Under the pieces are notes generated by a model. The model did not search any database, had not been told where the DNA came from, and worked only from the letters and a program-made list of their open reading frames with translations. Below are positions 1-5,865 of a stretch of DNA of 10,153 nt, one piece after another. The translations under genes were made by a program, and so were the position numbers. Where the stretch lies: positions 1-10,153 of the forward strand of contig JAGDVW010000087.1 in assembly GCA_023255835.1 (NCBI GenBank), in the 5' to 3' direction. This DNA is from Candidatus Acetothermia bacterium. GTDB taxonomy: Bacteria > Bipolaricaulota > Bipolaricaulia > Bipolaricaulales > Bipolaricaulaceae. Every line of letters starts with the position of its first letter. The stretch's first letter is position 1.

Positions 1-74
1 ATGGAGGGTTGGATATGTCCCCGTATGGGCTTGAGGCGCGGCGGCTCGTGGTGGTGGCCCGGAATCCCGGCTGA
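1..74 (+). CDS. C-terminal tail of an upstream gene, unidentified (partial)
   Basis: The frame starting at base 3 is open and ends at TGA 72-74. It encodes about 23 residues ending LVVVARNPG. The valine-rich run and the stop about 20 bp before the next gene's ATG fit the last residues of a gene that enters from outside the window. Too little is present to name a family. The frame starting at base 1 is also open, up to base 300, but it overlaps the well-supported isomerase gene in another frame and is tryptophan-rich and low in quality, so I prefer this reading. It is probably transcribed with the isomerase gene downstream. Confidence 0.35.
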   Translation, partial: GGLDMSPYGLEARRLVVVARNPG

Positions 75-95
75 TCTGGTAAACTCCAGGCTGCG

Positions 96-1112
96 ATGGA
101 CTGGAAAGAGCTTCTTCCTCTGGATCGGGGACAGATGGAAAGGGCCCTGCGTGGTTTTCCCGAGATGGCGGAGCGGGCCTTGGGCCTGGCCTGCCGCATC
201 CCAAACGGGGTGCAAGGGTTCAAAAACGCGGTGGTGTTGGGGATGGGAGGGTCAGCCATCGCCGGCGATCTCCTTGCCCGCTTCGCCCGCGTCCCCGTGA
301 TGACTGTGCGGGACTATTTCCTTCCGGCTTGGGTCGGGCCGGAAACCCTCCTCATCGCCATCTCCTATTCCGGGGAGACGGAGGAAACGTTGAGCGCCTT
401 TCGCGAGGGGCTTCGCCGCACCAAGCGGGCCGTGGCCCTCACCACCGGCGGGGCCCTCGCCGCCCTCTGCGAAGAGGAGGGAGTCCCTTGGGTTCCCATT
501 CCCCCAGGCTTTCCGCCCCGCGCCGCCCTTCCTTCCCTCCTTTTTCCGCTTCTTGCCTGTTTCGCCCGGTTTGGCCACCTCGCCGGTGATCCCGCCGTCA
601 TCATCTCCTCCCTGAAAAAATTGCGGGATGCCCTCCTTCCGGAGGCCAACCCCAACCCGGCCCAAAGGCTCGCGGAAAAACTCCAGGGGAAAGTCCCGGT
701 GGTCTATGGCGCTGGGGTCGCCGTCCCCGTGGCCTACCGCTGGAAGACCCAGATAAACGAGAACGCTAAACAGCCAGCGTATTGGGCGGAGCTTCCCGAA
801 CTTTGCCACAACGAGATCGTCGGGTATGAGCTGGCGGGCAAGGTTTTTCCCCAAGGGGTCATGATCTTTTTGCGCACCTCTTTCGACCATCCGCGGGTGG
901 CCAAGCGCGTGGAGATCCTGAAGGAGGTGCTTTTCCAGCGGGGCCTTCCCTTCCAAGAGGTGTGGGGCGAGGGCCCGGATCCCCTTTCCCAGGCCCTTTG
1001 GCTCCTCTATTTTGGGGACTGGGTCAGTTTTTATCTCGCCCTCCTCAACGGGGTCGACCCCACCCCGGTGGCCCTCATTCAGGAATTAAAGAACCGGATT
1101 AGGGGGTGCTGA
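96..1112 (+). CDS. Bifunctional phosphoglucose/phosphomannose isomerase
   Basis: This enzyme interconverts glucose-6-phosphate or mannose-6-phosphate with fructose-6-phosphate in the cytoplasm, serving glycolysis, gluconeogenesis and mannose supply. The 338-residue product has two SIS-type sugar-isomerase halves. The first shows GMGGSAIAGD (residues 49-58) and the phosphate-binding SYSGETEET (90-98). The second shows INENAKQPA (220-228) and ELCHNEIVG (235-243). Glu222 and His238 are 16 residues apart, the same spacing as the catalytic Glu203/His219 pair I recall for the Pyrobaculum enzyme. Lys332 in the C-terminal IQELK motif is the likely third catalytic residue. Length matches the family, which is distinct from classical Pgi. 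ATG 96 is chosen because the family motifs begin shortly after it, although no strong ribosome site precedes it. Its TGA stop (1110-1112) shares a base with the ATG of the HEPN gene, so the two are probably translationally coupled. Confidence 0.93.
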   Translation: MDWKELLPLDRGQMERALRGFPEMAERALGLACRIPNGVQGFKNAVVLGMGGSAIAGDLLARFARVPVMTVRDYFLPAWVGPETLLIAISYSGETEETLSAFREGLRRTKRAVALTTGGALAALCEEEGVPWVPIPPGFPPRAALPSLLFPLLACFARFGHLAGDPAVIISSLKKLRDALLPEANPNPAQRLAEKLQGKVPVVYGAGVAVPVAYRWKTQINENAKQPAYWAELPELCHNEIVGYELAGKVFPQGVMIFLRTSFDHPRVAKRVEILKEVLFQRGLPFQEVWGEGPDPLSQALWLLYFGDWVSFYLALLNGVDPTPVALIQELKNRIRGC

Positions 1113-1501
1113 TGCGTCCGGAGGCCCAGGCCTGGTGGAGCCAAGGGGACCATGATCTTAATGCCGCACGCAAGCTTTTTGAGGCCGGGATTTTCTATGC
1201 CTCCGCGTTCCTTTGCCATCAGGCAGCGGAGAAATGGCTCAAGGCCGTGTACATCGAGCTTCGCCGGGAGCTTCCTCCCAAAACCCATAACCTCGTGGAG
1301 CTAGGGAAGCTCCTTTCCGTTCCGGAGCCGGTGATGCACGAGCTGCGAGTCCTCAACCCAGAGTACGTGGCCTCGCGCTATCCCGACGCCGCCAACGGCA
1401 TCCCCGCGGAGAACTACGACCGGCCCAAGGCCGAGCGGCTGTTGGCCGGAGCGGAGCGGGTGCGGGTATGGGCCACCTCGGCGTTGACTGGGAAAGGCTG
1501 A
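1112..1501 (+). CDS. HEPN domain protein, putative toxin or RNase partner of the MNT gene
   Basis: The 129-residue helical protein belongs to the HEPN group found beside minimal nucleotidyltransferases (COG2250-like). Visible hallmarks are the N-terminal GDHDLNAAR (residues 12-20), FLCHQAAEKWLKA (33-45), KTHNLVEL (57-64) and ASRYPDA further on. Arg52 and His59 form an R-x6-H motif, which fits the Rx4-6H signature of HEPN ribonucleases. The Tyr two residues after the His that MntA-type partners AMPylate in HepT proteins is absent here (His-Asn-Leu). The start ATG 1112 overlaps the isomerase stop codon and follows a GGGGG ribosome site at 1102-1106; an in-frame GTG at 1106 is an alternative. 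The MNT gene begins inside its 3' end, so the two form one unit. In related pairs HEPN is the RNA-cleaving toxin; that activity is inferred here. Confidence 0.85.
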   Translation: MRPEAQAWWSQGDHDLNAARKLFEAGIFYASAFLCHQAAEKWLKAVYIELRRELPPKTHNLVELGKLLSVPEPVMHELRVLNPEYVASRYPDAANGIPAENYDRPKAERLLAGAERVRVWATSALTGKG

Positions 1502-1791
1502 GGGAATTCCTCCTCAGAGTCCACGCAAAATTTCCCTTGGAGCGGGTGATTCTCTTTGGTTCCCGCGCCCGGGGCGAAGAGCTCCGCCACTCCGATTACG
1601 ACCTCGTTTTGGTTTCCCCAGCCTTCCAGGGAATGCCTTATCCAGAGCGGATCGGCGCGCTCCTTGGCCTCTGGACCATGGACGTGGGATTGGAGCCCAT
1701 CGCTCTCACTCCCGGAGAGTTCGTCGAGCGGGCGGGAAAGATCACGGTGGTGGCGGAAGCGGTGCGTACAGGAAAAGAGGTCTGGCCTTAG
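1468..1791 (+). CDS. MNT-type minimal nucleotidyltransferase, putative antitoxin of the HEPN pair
   Basis: This 107-residue product has the DNA polymerase beta-like nucleotidyltransferase core. LFGSRARGEELRHSDYDLVL (residues 29-48) contains a perfect GS-x10-D-x-D motif, with Gly31-Ser32 and metal-binding Asp43/Asp45. The segment where a third carboxylate is expected reads LEPIALTPGEF, giving Glu76 rather than the more usual Asp. The gene overlaps the HEPN gene by 34 bp. In characterised HEPN-MNT (type VII) systems the MNT enzyme transfers AMP to the HEPN toxin and silences it; that role is inferred from family and context. Its TAG stop (1789-1791) overlaps the stop of the convergent mraY-like gene by a few bases, leaving no room for a terminator. 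Order here is HEPN first, MNT second. Confidence 0.87.
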   Translation: MGHLGVDWERLREFLLRVHAKFPLERVILFGSRARGEELRHSDYDLVLVSPAFQGMPYPERIGALLGLWTMDVGLEPIALTPGEFVERAGKITVVAEAVRTGKEVWP

Positions 1792-2777
1792 AAACTCGCG
1801 AGGGCACCCAAAAGGGCGAACATTCCACCCAGGATCCAAAGCCGCACCACCACCTTCGGCTCCGGCCAGTTGGGGCTGGAAAGGCGGTGGGGCCAGGGGA
1901 CAGGGGTGTCCTCGAGATGGTGGTGAAATGGGCTCATTTTGAAAAGGCGCACGCCGGTGAGCTTGAAACTCCCGACCTGGAGGATATCGGAGAGGGCTTC
2001 CAGGACGAGGACCCCGCCCACAAGGGGGAGGAAAAGGATGCCCCCCGAGCTCCAAGCCAACCCAAAAAGAAGGCCTCCCAATCCCATGGACCCCACGTTC
2101 CCCAAAAAAACGCGGGCGGGATAAGCGTTGGCCCAAAGGAACCCAAGCCCTGCGCCAAGGGCAAGGAACCCCATCGCCCCGAGCTTGGGGACCCGTGAAA
2201 CGAGGGGGGATAGACCCAAGAGCGCGAGGAGGAAAAGGCCCGTGGCCAAGCCATCAAGGCCGTCGGCGAAGTTCATCCCGTTCACTGTGCCTAAAAAGCC
2301 CAAAACCAAAAGGGGGATCCAGGCCCAGGGAGGGAGGGCCACCGTGAGCTTTGTGAACGGAAGGCAGGCTTCATGAAGCCGGCCGTGGGCCAAAAGGGCG
2401 AGGATCAAGGAGGCCAAGAATTGGGCGAGGATGGTCTGATGAGGGAAAAAGCCGGTTGAACGCCGGCCCCGCTGGGAGCGGAGGTCATCGAGGGCTCCCA
2501 CCAAGCCACCCAAGACCATGGAGGTGAGGGCGAAGGCGCTTTCGCGGTCCAGGCTCGAACAAAGCCAAAGGATCCCCGTTCCCAAGGTGATCAGGGAAAG
2601 GGGGACGAGGCCGCCCATGGTGGGGGTTCCCGCCTTTTTCCCGTGGGTGGAGGGCCCTTCCGGGCGGATGTGCTGCCGGGCCCCAAGCCAGCGGGCCACC
2701 CGGGGACTGGCCCAGGCCGAGATGGGGAGGAAAAGGAGGGAAAGCCCGAGGCTAAGCCTCAGAAGCGCGGTTTCCAC
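1788..2777 (-). CDS. mraY: Phospho-N-acetylmuramoyl-pentapeptide transferase, MraY-like, with altered active site
   Basis: MraY transfers phospho-MurNAc-pentapeptide to undecaprenyl phosphate, making lipid I at the inner membrane. The 329-residue product is highly hydrophobic with about ten membrane segments. It carries KKAGTPTMGG (residues 47-56), the Asp pair at 97-98, NGMNFADGLDGLATG (166-180), the HHH triplet (285-287) and the C-terminal WPEPKVVVRLWI (304-315), so it is MraY rather than WecA. Two things are odd. The normally invariant F-M-G-D-x-G-S reads F-L-G-N-V-G-S, with Asn227 (codon AAC at 2099-2097) in place of the metal-binding Asp. In addition, the HHH-to-WPEP distance is about 11 residues longer than in E. 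coli. The start is GTG 2777, preceded by GGAGGGG and overlapping the upstream gene by 19 bp. It lies outside any dcw cluster visible here. It may be a functional variant or a diverged paralog. Confidence 0.88.
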   Translation of the reverse strand: METALLRLSLGLSLLFLPISAWASPRVARWLGARQHIRPEGPSTHGKKAGTPTMGGLVPLSLITLGTGILWLCSSLDRESAFALTSMVLGGLVGALDDLRSQRGRRSTGFFPHQTILAQFLASLILALLAHGRLHEACLPFTKLTVALPPWAWIPLLVLGFLGTVNGMNFADGLDGLATGLFLLALLGLSPLVSRVPKLGAMGFLALGAGLGFLWANAYPARVFLGNVGSMGLGGLLFGLAWSSGGILFLPLVGGVLVLEALSDILQVGSFKLTGVRLFKMSPFHHHLEDTPVPWPHRLSSPNWPEPKVVVRLWILGGMFALLGALASF

Positions 2778-4075
2778 GGCCCCTCCGCCTCGGCTAAGGT
2801 TTTCCTGATCTCCTTGGGGTCGGCACCAGCAAGGACCTGGGCCACGGCGCGAAAAAGATCATAAGCAGAAACCAAAACGAAGCGCTGGTCGCGGCTGGCC
2901 CGCGCCACTACCTCCTCCCATTGTGGGCCGCGCCTCTTGGGATCCAAATCCGCCTGGGCTAAACAAAGGAGGAGCCCCCGCACCTCCTTTCGCTCTTCGT
3001 TCCGCAGCCTATCGAGGGCCAAAAGGAGGGAACGATGTTCCTCGGCGCCCACTGGGGAGAAAGGGGAAAACGCCACGTGTACAAGAAAATTCCCCTCCGG
3101 GCTTTCCGCAAGGAAGGCAGCGGAAGCTATTTTGGTCACTTTAAACCCGAGGCGGCTGAAAGCCGCCTCCGCCCCCTGGATAAGCGCGCCTTTCCCCCGC
3201 GGATAGAGGAGGGCCTTAAACGAATCAAACCCCCTTTGGGCAGCGTTTAACTCCCCCTCGCGCCGCGCTAATCTTTCCTTTTCCCGCGAAATCTCTTCCC
3301 GAAGCTTTCGAAGCCCCTCTTCCCCAGGAAGCTCGTATTCCGAAAGCCAAGGCGGGGCACTTTGTGGGAGGGGGAGATCCAAAAGGGCGGCCAAACCCGG
3401 GCGAAGGAGTTCCCAGGCCTCCCGGCCGTTGGCCCCGGGGAAGGCCGGCAAAAAAAGGACGCGGCCCAAGCCAAGGGGGAGGTCCAAGGCCAAGGGATCG
3501 CCCACTCGGTTTTGGGCGAGGATCTTGCCGAACGCGGAAAGCGGTGCACCCAAAGCCGTGGTGAGGACTGCCTCATATCCGCGGGCGGAAAATCTTTCCA
3601 AATATGGGGCAAGAGGGTGCAAGGGCTCGGCCACCTGGAGGTCCTGGCCCCGCCGGGGCAAAAACCGCAGCCCTTGGGGGAGCGAGAGATGATGGGACCC
3701 GGAGACCAGCGAGGCCTTGGGGAGGAAGGCGTATCCGTCCAACCTCCTCGGCGGGCTTCCCTCGATCACCACGCCCTCGTCGGGGGGTCGAACCCGCACC
3801 ACCAGAATCCCTCCCCCGCGGAGGAGGAGGTCTTCGAGCTCCTTTTGGCGGAGGCCGAAGAGTTTCTCCAAAGCCCGGGAGAGGCCGAAATCCCGACCGG
3901 GATGGAGGCGGTGGCTTCCATCTGGGGCGAGCTCCGCGTACGGCTGCCAAAGGAGGGCAAGAGGAAGGGGGTCGATGAGGACCACGTCGAAGCTCGCCAA
4001 GGAATCGGCGCTGGCAAAATCCGCCAGGGCGAGTTCCGCGCCTTCCAGTTCCCAACCCAGGGCCAACGCGCGCAC
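2759..4075 (-). CDS. Two-domain protein of unknown function: GATase-like N-terminus, coiled coil, degenerate nuclease-like C-terminus
   Basis: I do not recognise a named gene. With the GTG start at 4075 the product has 438 residues. Residues 1-235 look like a Rossmann or class I glutamine-amidotransferase-like fold: FDVVLIDPLPL (29-39), then LEDLLLRGGGILVVRVRP (80-97), then LGLGRVLFLP (201-210), resembling the GGG-turn and GxGRV strands of ThuA-type domains. No nucleophilic Cys is apparent. Residues 252-290 are charged and heptad-like, a probable coiled coil. Residues 294-415 follow a restriction-endonuclease-like pattern (GAEAAFSRLGFKV, RGLLLCLAQADLDPKRR, FVLVSAYDLF), but the core strand reads FLVHVAFS where a nuclease would have ExK. 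I infer loss of catalysis. There is no signal peptide or membrane segment. The start is uncertain: the frame is open to 4213, but no ATG/GTG/TTG lies between that point and GTG 4075. The gene is probably co-transcribed with mraY. Confidence 0.7.
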   Translation of the reverse strand: MRALALGWELEGAELALADFASADSLASFDVVLIDPLPLALLWQPYAELAPDGSHRLHPGRDFGLSRALEKLFGLRQKELEDLLLRGGGILVVRVRPPDEGVVIEGSPPRRLDGYAFLPKASLVSGSHHLSLPQGLRFLPRRGQDLQVAEPLHPLAPYLERFSARGYEAVLTTALGAPLSAFGKILAQNRVGDPLALDLPLGLGRVLFLPAFPGANGREAWELLRPGLAALLDLPLPQSAPPWLSEYELPGEEGLRKLREEISREKERLARREGELNAAQRGFDSFKALLYPRGKGALIQGAEAAFSRLGFKVTKIASAAFLAESPEGNFLVHVAFSPFSPVGAEEHRSLLLALDRLRNEERKEVRGLLLCLAQADLDPKRRGPQWEEVVARASRDQRFVLVSAYDLFRAVAQVLAGADPKEIRKTLAEAEGPWKPRF

Positions 4076-4116
4076 GAAAGAATTGTATCCGGGAAGTTCA
4101 GGGCTTAAGCTCCCTT
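4076..4116. promoter_or_regulatory. Divergent intergenic region with overlapping promoter-like elements
   Basis: These 41 bp separate the divergent starts of the unknown gene (GTG 4075, -) and ogt (GTG 4117, +). On the - strand TACAAT (4087-4082) stands six bases before GTG 4075. On the + strand TTGTAT (4083-4088) is followed after 17 bp by TAAGCT (4106-4111), five bases before GTG 4117. Neither start has a good Shine-Dalgarno sequence at normal spacing, so leaderless mRNAs are possible. These are motif matches by eye, and a -35 match for the - strand is not evident. Confidence 0.35.
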
Positions 4117-4590
4117 GTGCCCTGGGGAAAGGTGCCGACCGTCTGGGGGATCTTTTATGGGGGATGGGAAGGCCCGGAAATCCTCGGCCTTCGCTTCCCT
4201 GGGGATCCTCCAAATCCCCCCCTTTTAGAAAGCCCGCTCCTTTGGCAGTTGGCCGCGGAGTTGGACGAATATTTTCGGGGAGAGAGGGCGAGATTCACTG
4301 TGCCCATGAAACTTGTGGGCCCGCCATTTTATCGGCTCGTTTGGGAAGAGCTTTTGTGCATTCCTTATGGGGAAACCTTGACCTATGGGGATTTGGCCAA
4401 GCGGTTGGGGAGGCCGCGGGCCGCCAGGGCTGTAGGTCTGGCCCTGGCCAGGAACCCTCTACCCATCATCGTTCCCTGCCACAGGGTTGTGGGGAAAAAT
4501 GGGCTTGGGGGCTTCGGCCCAGGGCGCGCGTGGAAAGAAAAACTCCTTTCCCTTGAGGCCAGCTATAGGGAGAAATTTTCGCCGAGGTAA
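4117..4590 (+). CDS. ogt: Methylated-DNA--protein-cysteine methyltransferase (O6-alkylguanine repair)
   Basis: This suicide repair protein moves the alkyl group from O6-alkylguanine in DNA to its own cysteine. The 157-residue product has a short variable N-terminal domain and a clear C-terminal catalytic domain: IPYGETLTYGDLA (82-94, leading into the recognition helix), RAARAVGLALARNP (101-114), and IVPCHRVVG (118-126) with acceptor Cys121. GLGGFGPGRAWKEKLLSLE (129-147) then matches the family's terminal signature. Length is typical. Start GTG 4117 is assigned because the N-terminal domain begins directly after it; GTG 4132 is a possible alternative. The gene stands alone on this strand, divergent from the unknown gene, and its 3' end overlaps the convergent lptB by 28 bp. 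ogt is the usual symbol; the sequence alone does not distinguish Ogt-type from other single-domain MGMT names. Confidence 0.93.
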   Translation: MPWGKVPTVWGIFYGGWEGPEILGLRFPGDPPNPPLLESPLLWQLAAELDEYFRGERARFTVPMKLVGPPFYRLVWEELLCIPYGETLTYGDLAKRLGRPRAARAVGLALARNPLPIIVPCHRVVGKNGLGGFGPGRAWKEKLLSLEASYREKFSPR

Positions 4591-5279
4591 ACGGAGCGGG
4601 CCCGCGCGTCGGCCACGATCTCCGCAGGGGTTCCGGCTAGCACCGTCTTCCCCGCCTGGATGAGGTGAGCCCGGTCCACCAGGCGCAGGGTATCCCGCAC
4701 GTTATGGTCGCAGATCACGATCCCAATGCCATTTTGGGCCAGACGTCGCACGAGGGCCGAAAGTTCGGCCACCGTCAAGGGGTCCACCCCCAAGAAAGGC
4801 TCGTCGAGGAGCAAAAAGGAGGGGCGGGTGACCAAGGCCCTGGCCACCTCCACTTTACGCCTTTCCCCGGCGGAGAGTTCCGTAACCGGCCGCCGAAGAA
4901 GCTCCACCAGCCCGAGCTCGGCCAGGACCTCGGTGACCCGCGCGTCCCACCGCAGCTTCATCCCCGCCAGGGCCAAGCGGATGTTCCCCATGACCGTGGT
5001 CCGGAGGAACACGGAGGGCTCTTGGGGGAGGTAGTGGATCCCGAGCCTCGCCCGGCGGTGGAAAGGAAGGCCGGTGATCCTCCGGCCGGAGAGGAAAACC
5101 TCGCCGCGGTTGGGCCGCAAAAACCCAGCGAGGAGGTAAAGGGTTGTGGTCTTTCCCGCGCCGTTTGGCCCCAAAAGCCCGGTGATCTCCCCGGCTTGAA
5201 AGCGCACGGAAAGCCCGTCCACCGCGCGGATGTGCCGGAACCGCTTCACCAAATTCAGCCCTTCAAGAACCGCGGACAA
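4563..5279 (-). CDS. lptB: LptB-type ABC transporter ATPase for lipopolysaccharide export
   Basis: LptB is the cytoplasmic ATPase that powers extraction of LPS from the inner membrane with LptF/LptG. From TTG 5279 the product has 238 residues, the usual LptB length. It shows Walker A GPNGAGKT (37-44), Q-loop LPQEPSVF (84-91, Gln86), signature LSAGER (135-140), Walker B FLLLDEP (155-161), switch His192 in CDHNVRDT, and the C-terminal YLGENFSL, which closely matches the LptB-specific ending YLGE-x-F. The LptB-type GIHYLPQE and FLGVDPLTV segments are also present. The signature has Ala where the first Gly of LSGGE is expected. TTG 5279 is chosen because GGGGG lies six bases upstream and the open frame above it reads into the preceding gene; this gives a 17 bp overlap with the LptA/LptC-like gene. 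LptF/G homologues are not in the window. Confidence 0.92.
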   Translation of the reverse strand: MSAVLEGLNLVKRFRHIRAVDGLSVRFQAGEITGLLGPNGAGKTTTLYLLAGFLRPNRGEVFLSGRRITGLPFHRRARLGIHYLPQEPSVFLRTTVMGNIRLALAGMKLRWDARVTEVLAELGLVELLRRPVTELSAGERRKVEVARALVTRPSFLLLDEPFLGVDPLTVAELSALVRRLAQNGIGIVICDHNVRDTLRLVDRAHLIQAGKTVLAGTPAEIVADARARSVYLGENFSL

Positions 5280-5865
5280 CCTGGACCCCCAAAAATTTCG
5301 CCCGGCCCTCCGCAAGGTAAAGCTCCAGGTGCTCGGCGCGGATTTTGAGATCATGGCCTTCTCCCTCCACCCCCTGGGCTACGAGGAGCCCATCCGCATA
5401 TTTCCCGTACGGGAAACGCAGGATCCAGCCCAGGGATTTCACCTCCGCGGAAAAAAGTTCCAGGATGCCAGAGAGCTCCCAATGGGCTTCGTCAGCGCTC
5501 ATTTCCATGTTTTCCCCCTCGGCGGAGAAACCTAAAAGGACCAGGACATCGGTCCAATGGGCCTCCCTTGCGGTGAAGGTGAAGCCCTGGCCTTCTCCGG
5601 AGAGGGTCCCGCTTAGGGACCAGCGGCGGCCGAGGGGATCGGCGGAAAGGCGAGGGGCTTGAACTTTTATGGTGGGCTTTCCCTCAAAAAAGAGGGTGAT
5701 GTGGACGTTCTCCCCCTCCCAGCCATCCTTGGTGCGAACGAGGTTTTCCATGCGGATTTCCCAGCGGGGCCGTCCCTCCGGGTCGTAGACCAAAAGCCAG
5801 GGCGCATTGAGGGTGGCGGTTTGAGCCAAAGCCGTAAGGGAAAGGAGGACTAAGAGGACAAACAT
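5263..5865 (-). CDS. Exported OstA-like protein, LptA/LptC family candidate
   Basis: The 200-residue product begins with a hydrophobic N-terminus (MFVLLVLLSLTALAQ) that looks like a signal peptide or single membrane anchor. The rest is rich in alternating beta-strand residues: DPEGRPRWEIRMENL (28-42) resembles the LptC pattern of a residue-to-lipid strand, while AEHLELYLAEGRAKFLGV (177-194) resembles the LptA/OstA repeat. Such proteins form the periplasmic bridge carrying LPS from LptBFG to the outer membrane. Direct overlap with lptB supports this. I cannot decide between LptA and LptC because similarity is weak and mostly structural. ATG 5865 is chosen because the signal-like segment starts there. 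It overlaps the pyrG stop by 16 bp and lacks a strong ribosome site, suggesting coupling. Confidence 0.7.
   Translation of the reverse strand: MFVLLVLLSLTALAQTATLNAPWLLVYDPEGRPRWEIRMENLVRTKDGWEGENVHITLFFEGKPTIKVQAPRLSADPLGRRWSLSGTLSGEGQGFTFTAREAHWTDVLVLLGFSAEGENMEMSADEAHWELSGILELFSAEVKSLGWILRFPYGKYADGLLVAQGVEGEGHDLKIRAEHLELYLAEGRAKFLGVQVVRGS

Noticed and set aside
1780..1800. Terminator between the convergent MNT and mraY genes
   Set aside because: The stop codons overlap and no GC hairpin followed by a T run is visible. The same is true for ogt and lptB near 4563-4590.
1414..2136. A 240-residue - strand frame spanning the MNT and mraY genes
   Set aside because: It overlaps two genes with clear family motifs and is Pro/Arg/His-rich as expected of a shadow frame.
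3362..4108. A 248-residue open frame on the + strand
   Set aside because: It lies opposite the 438-residue gene, has shadow-like composition and no ribosome site or motif.
4100..4112. CTTAAG palindrome as an operator
   Set aside because: GCTTAAGC is only eight bases, and such short palindromes are expected by chance. It is noted only as part of the possible + strand -10 element.
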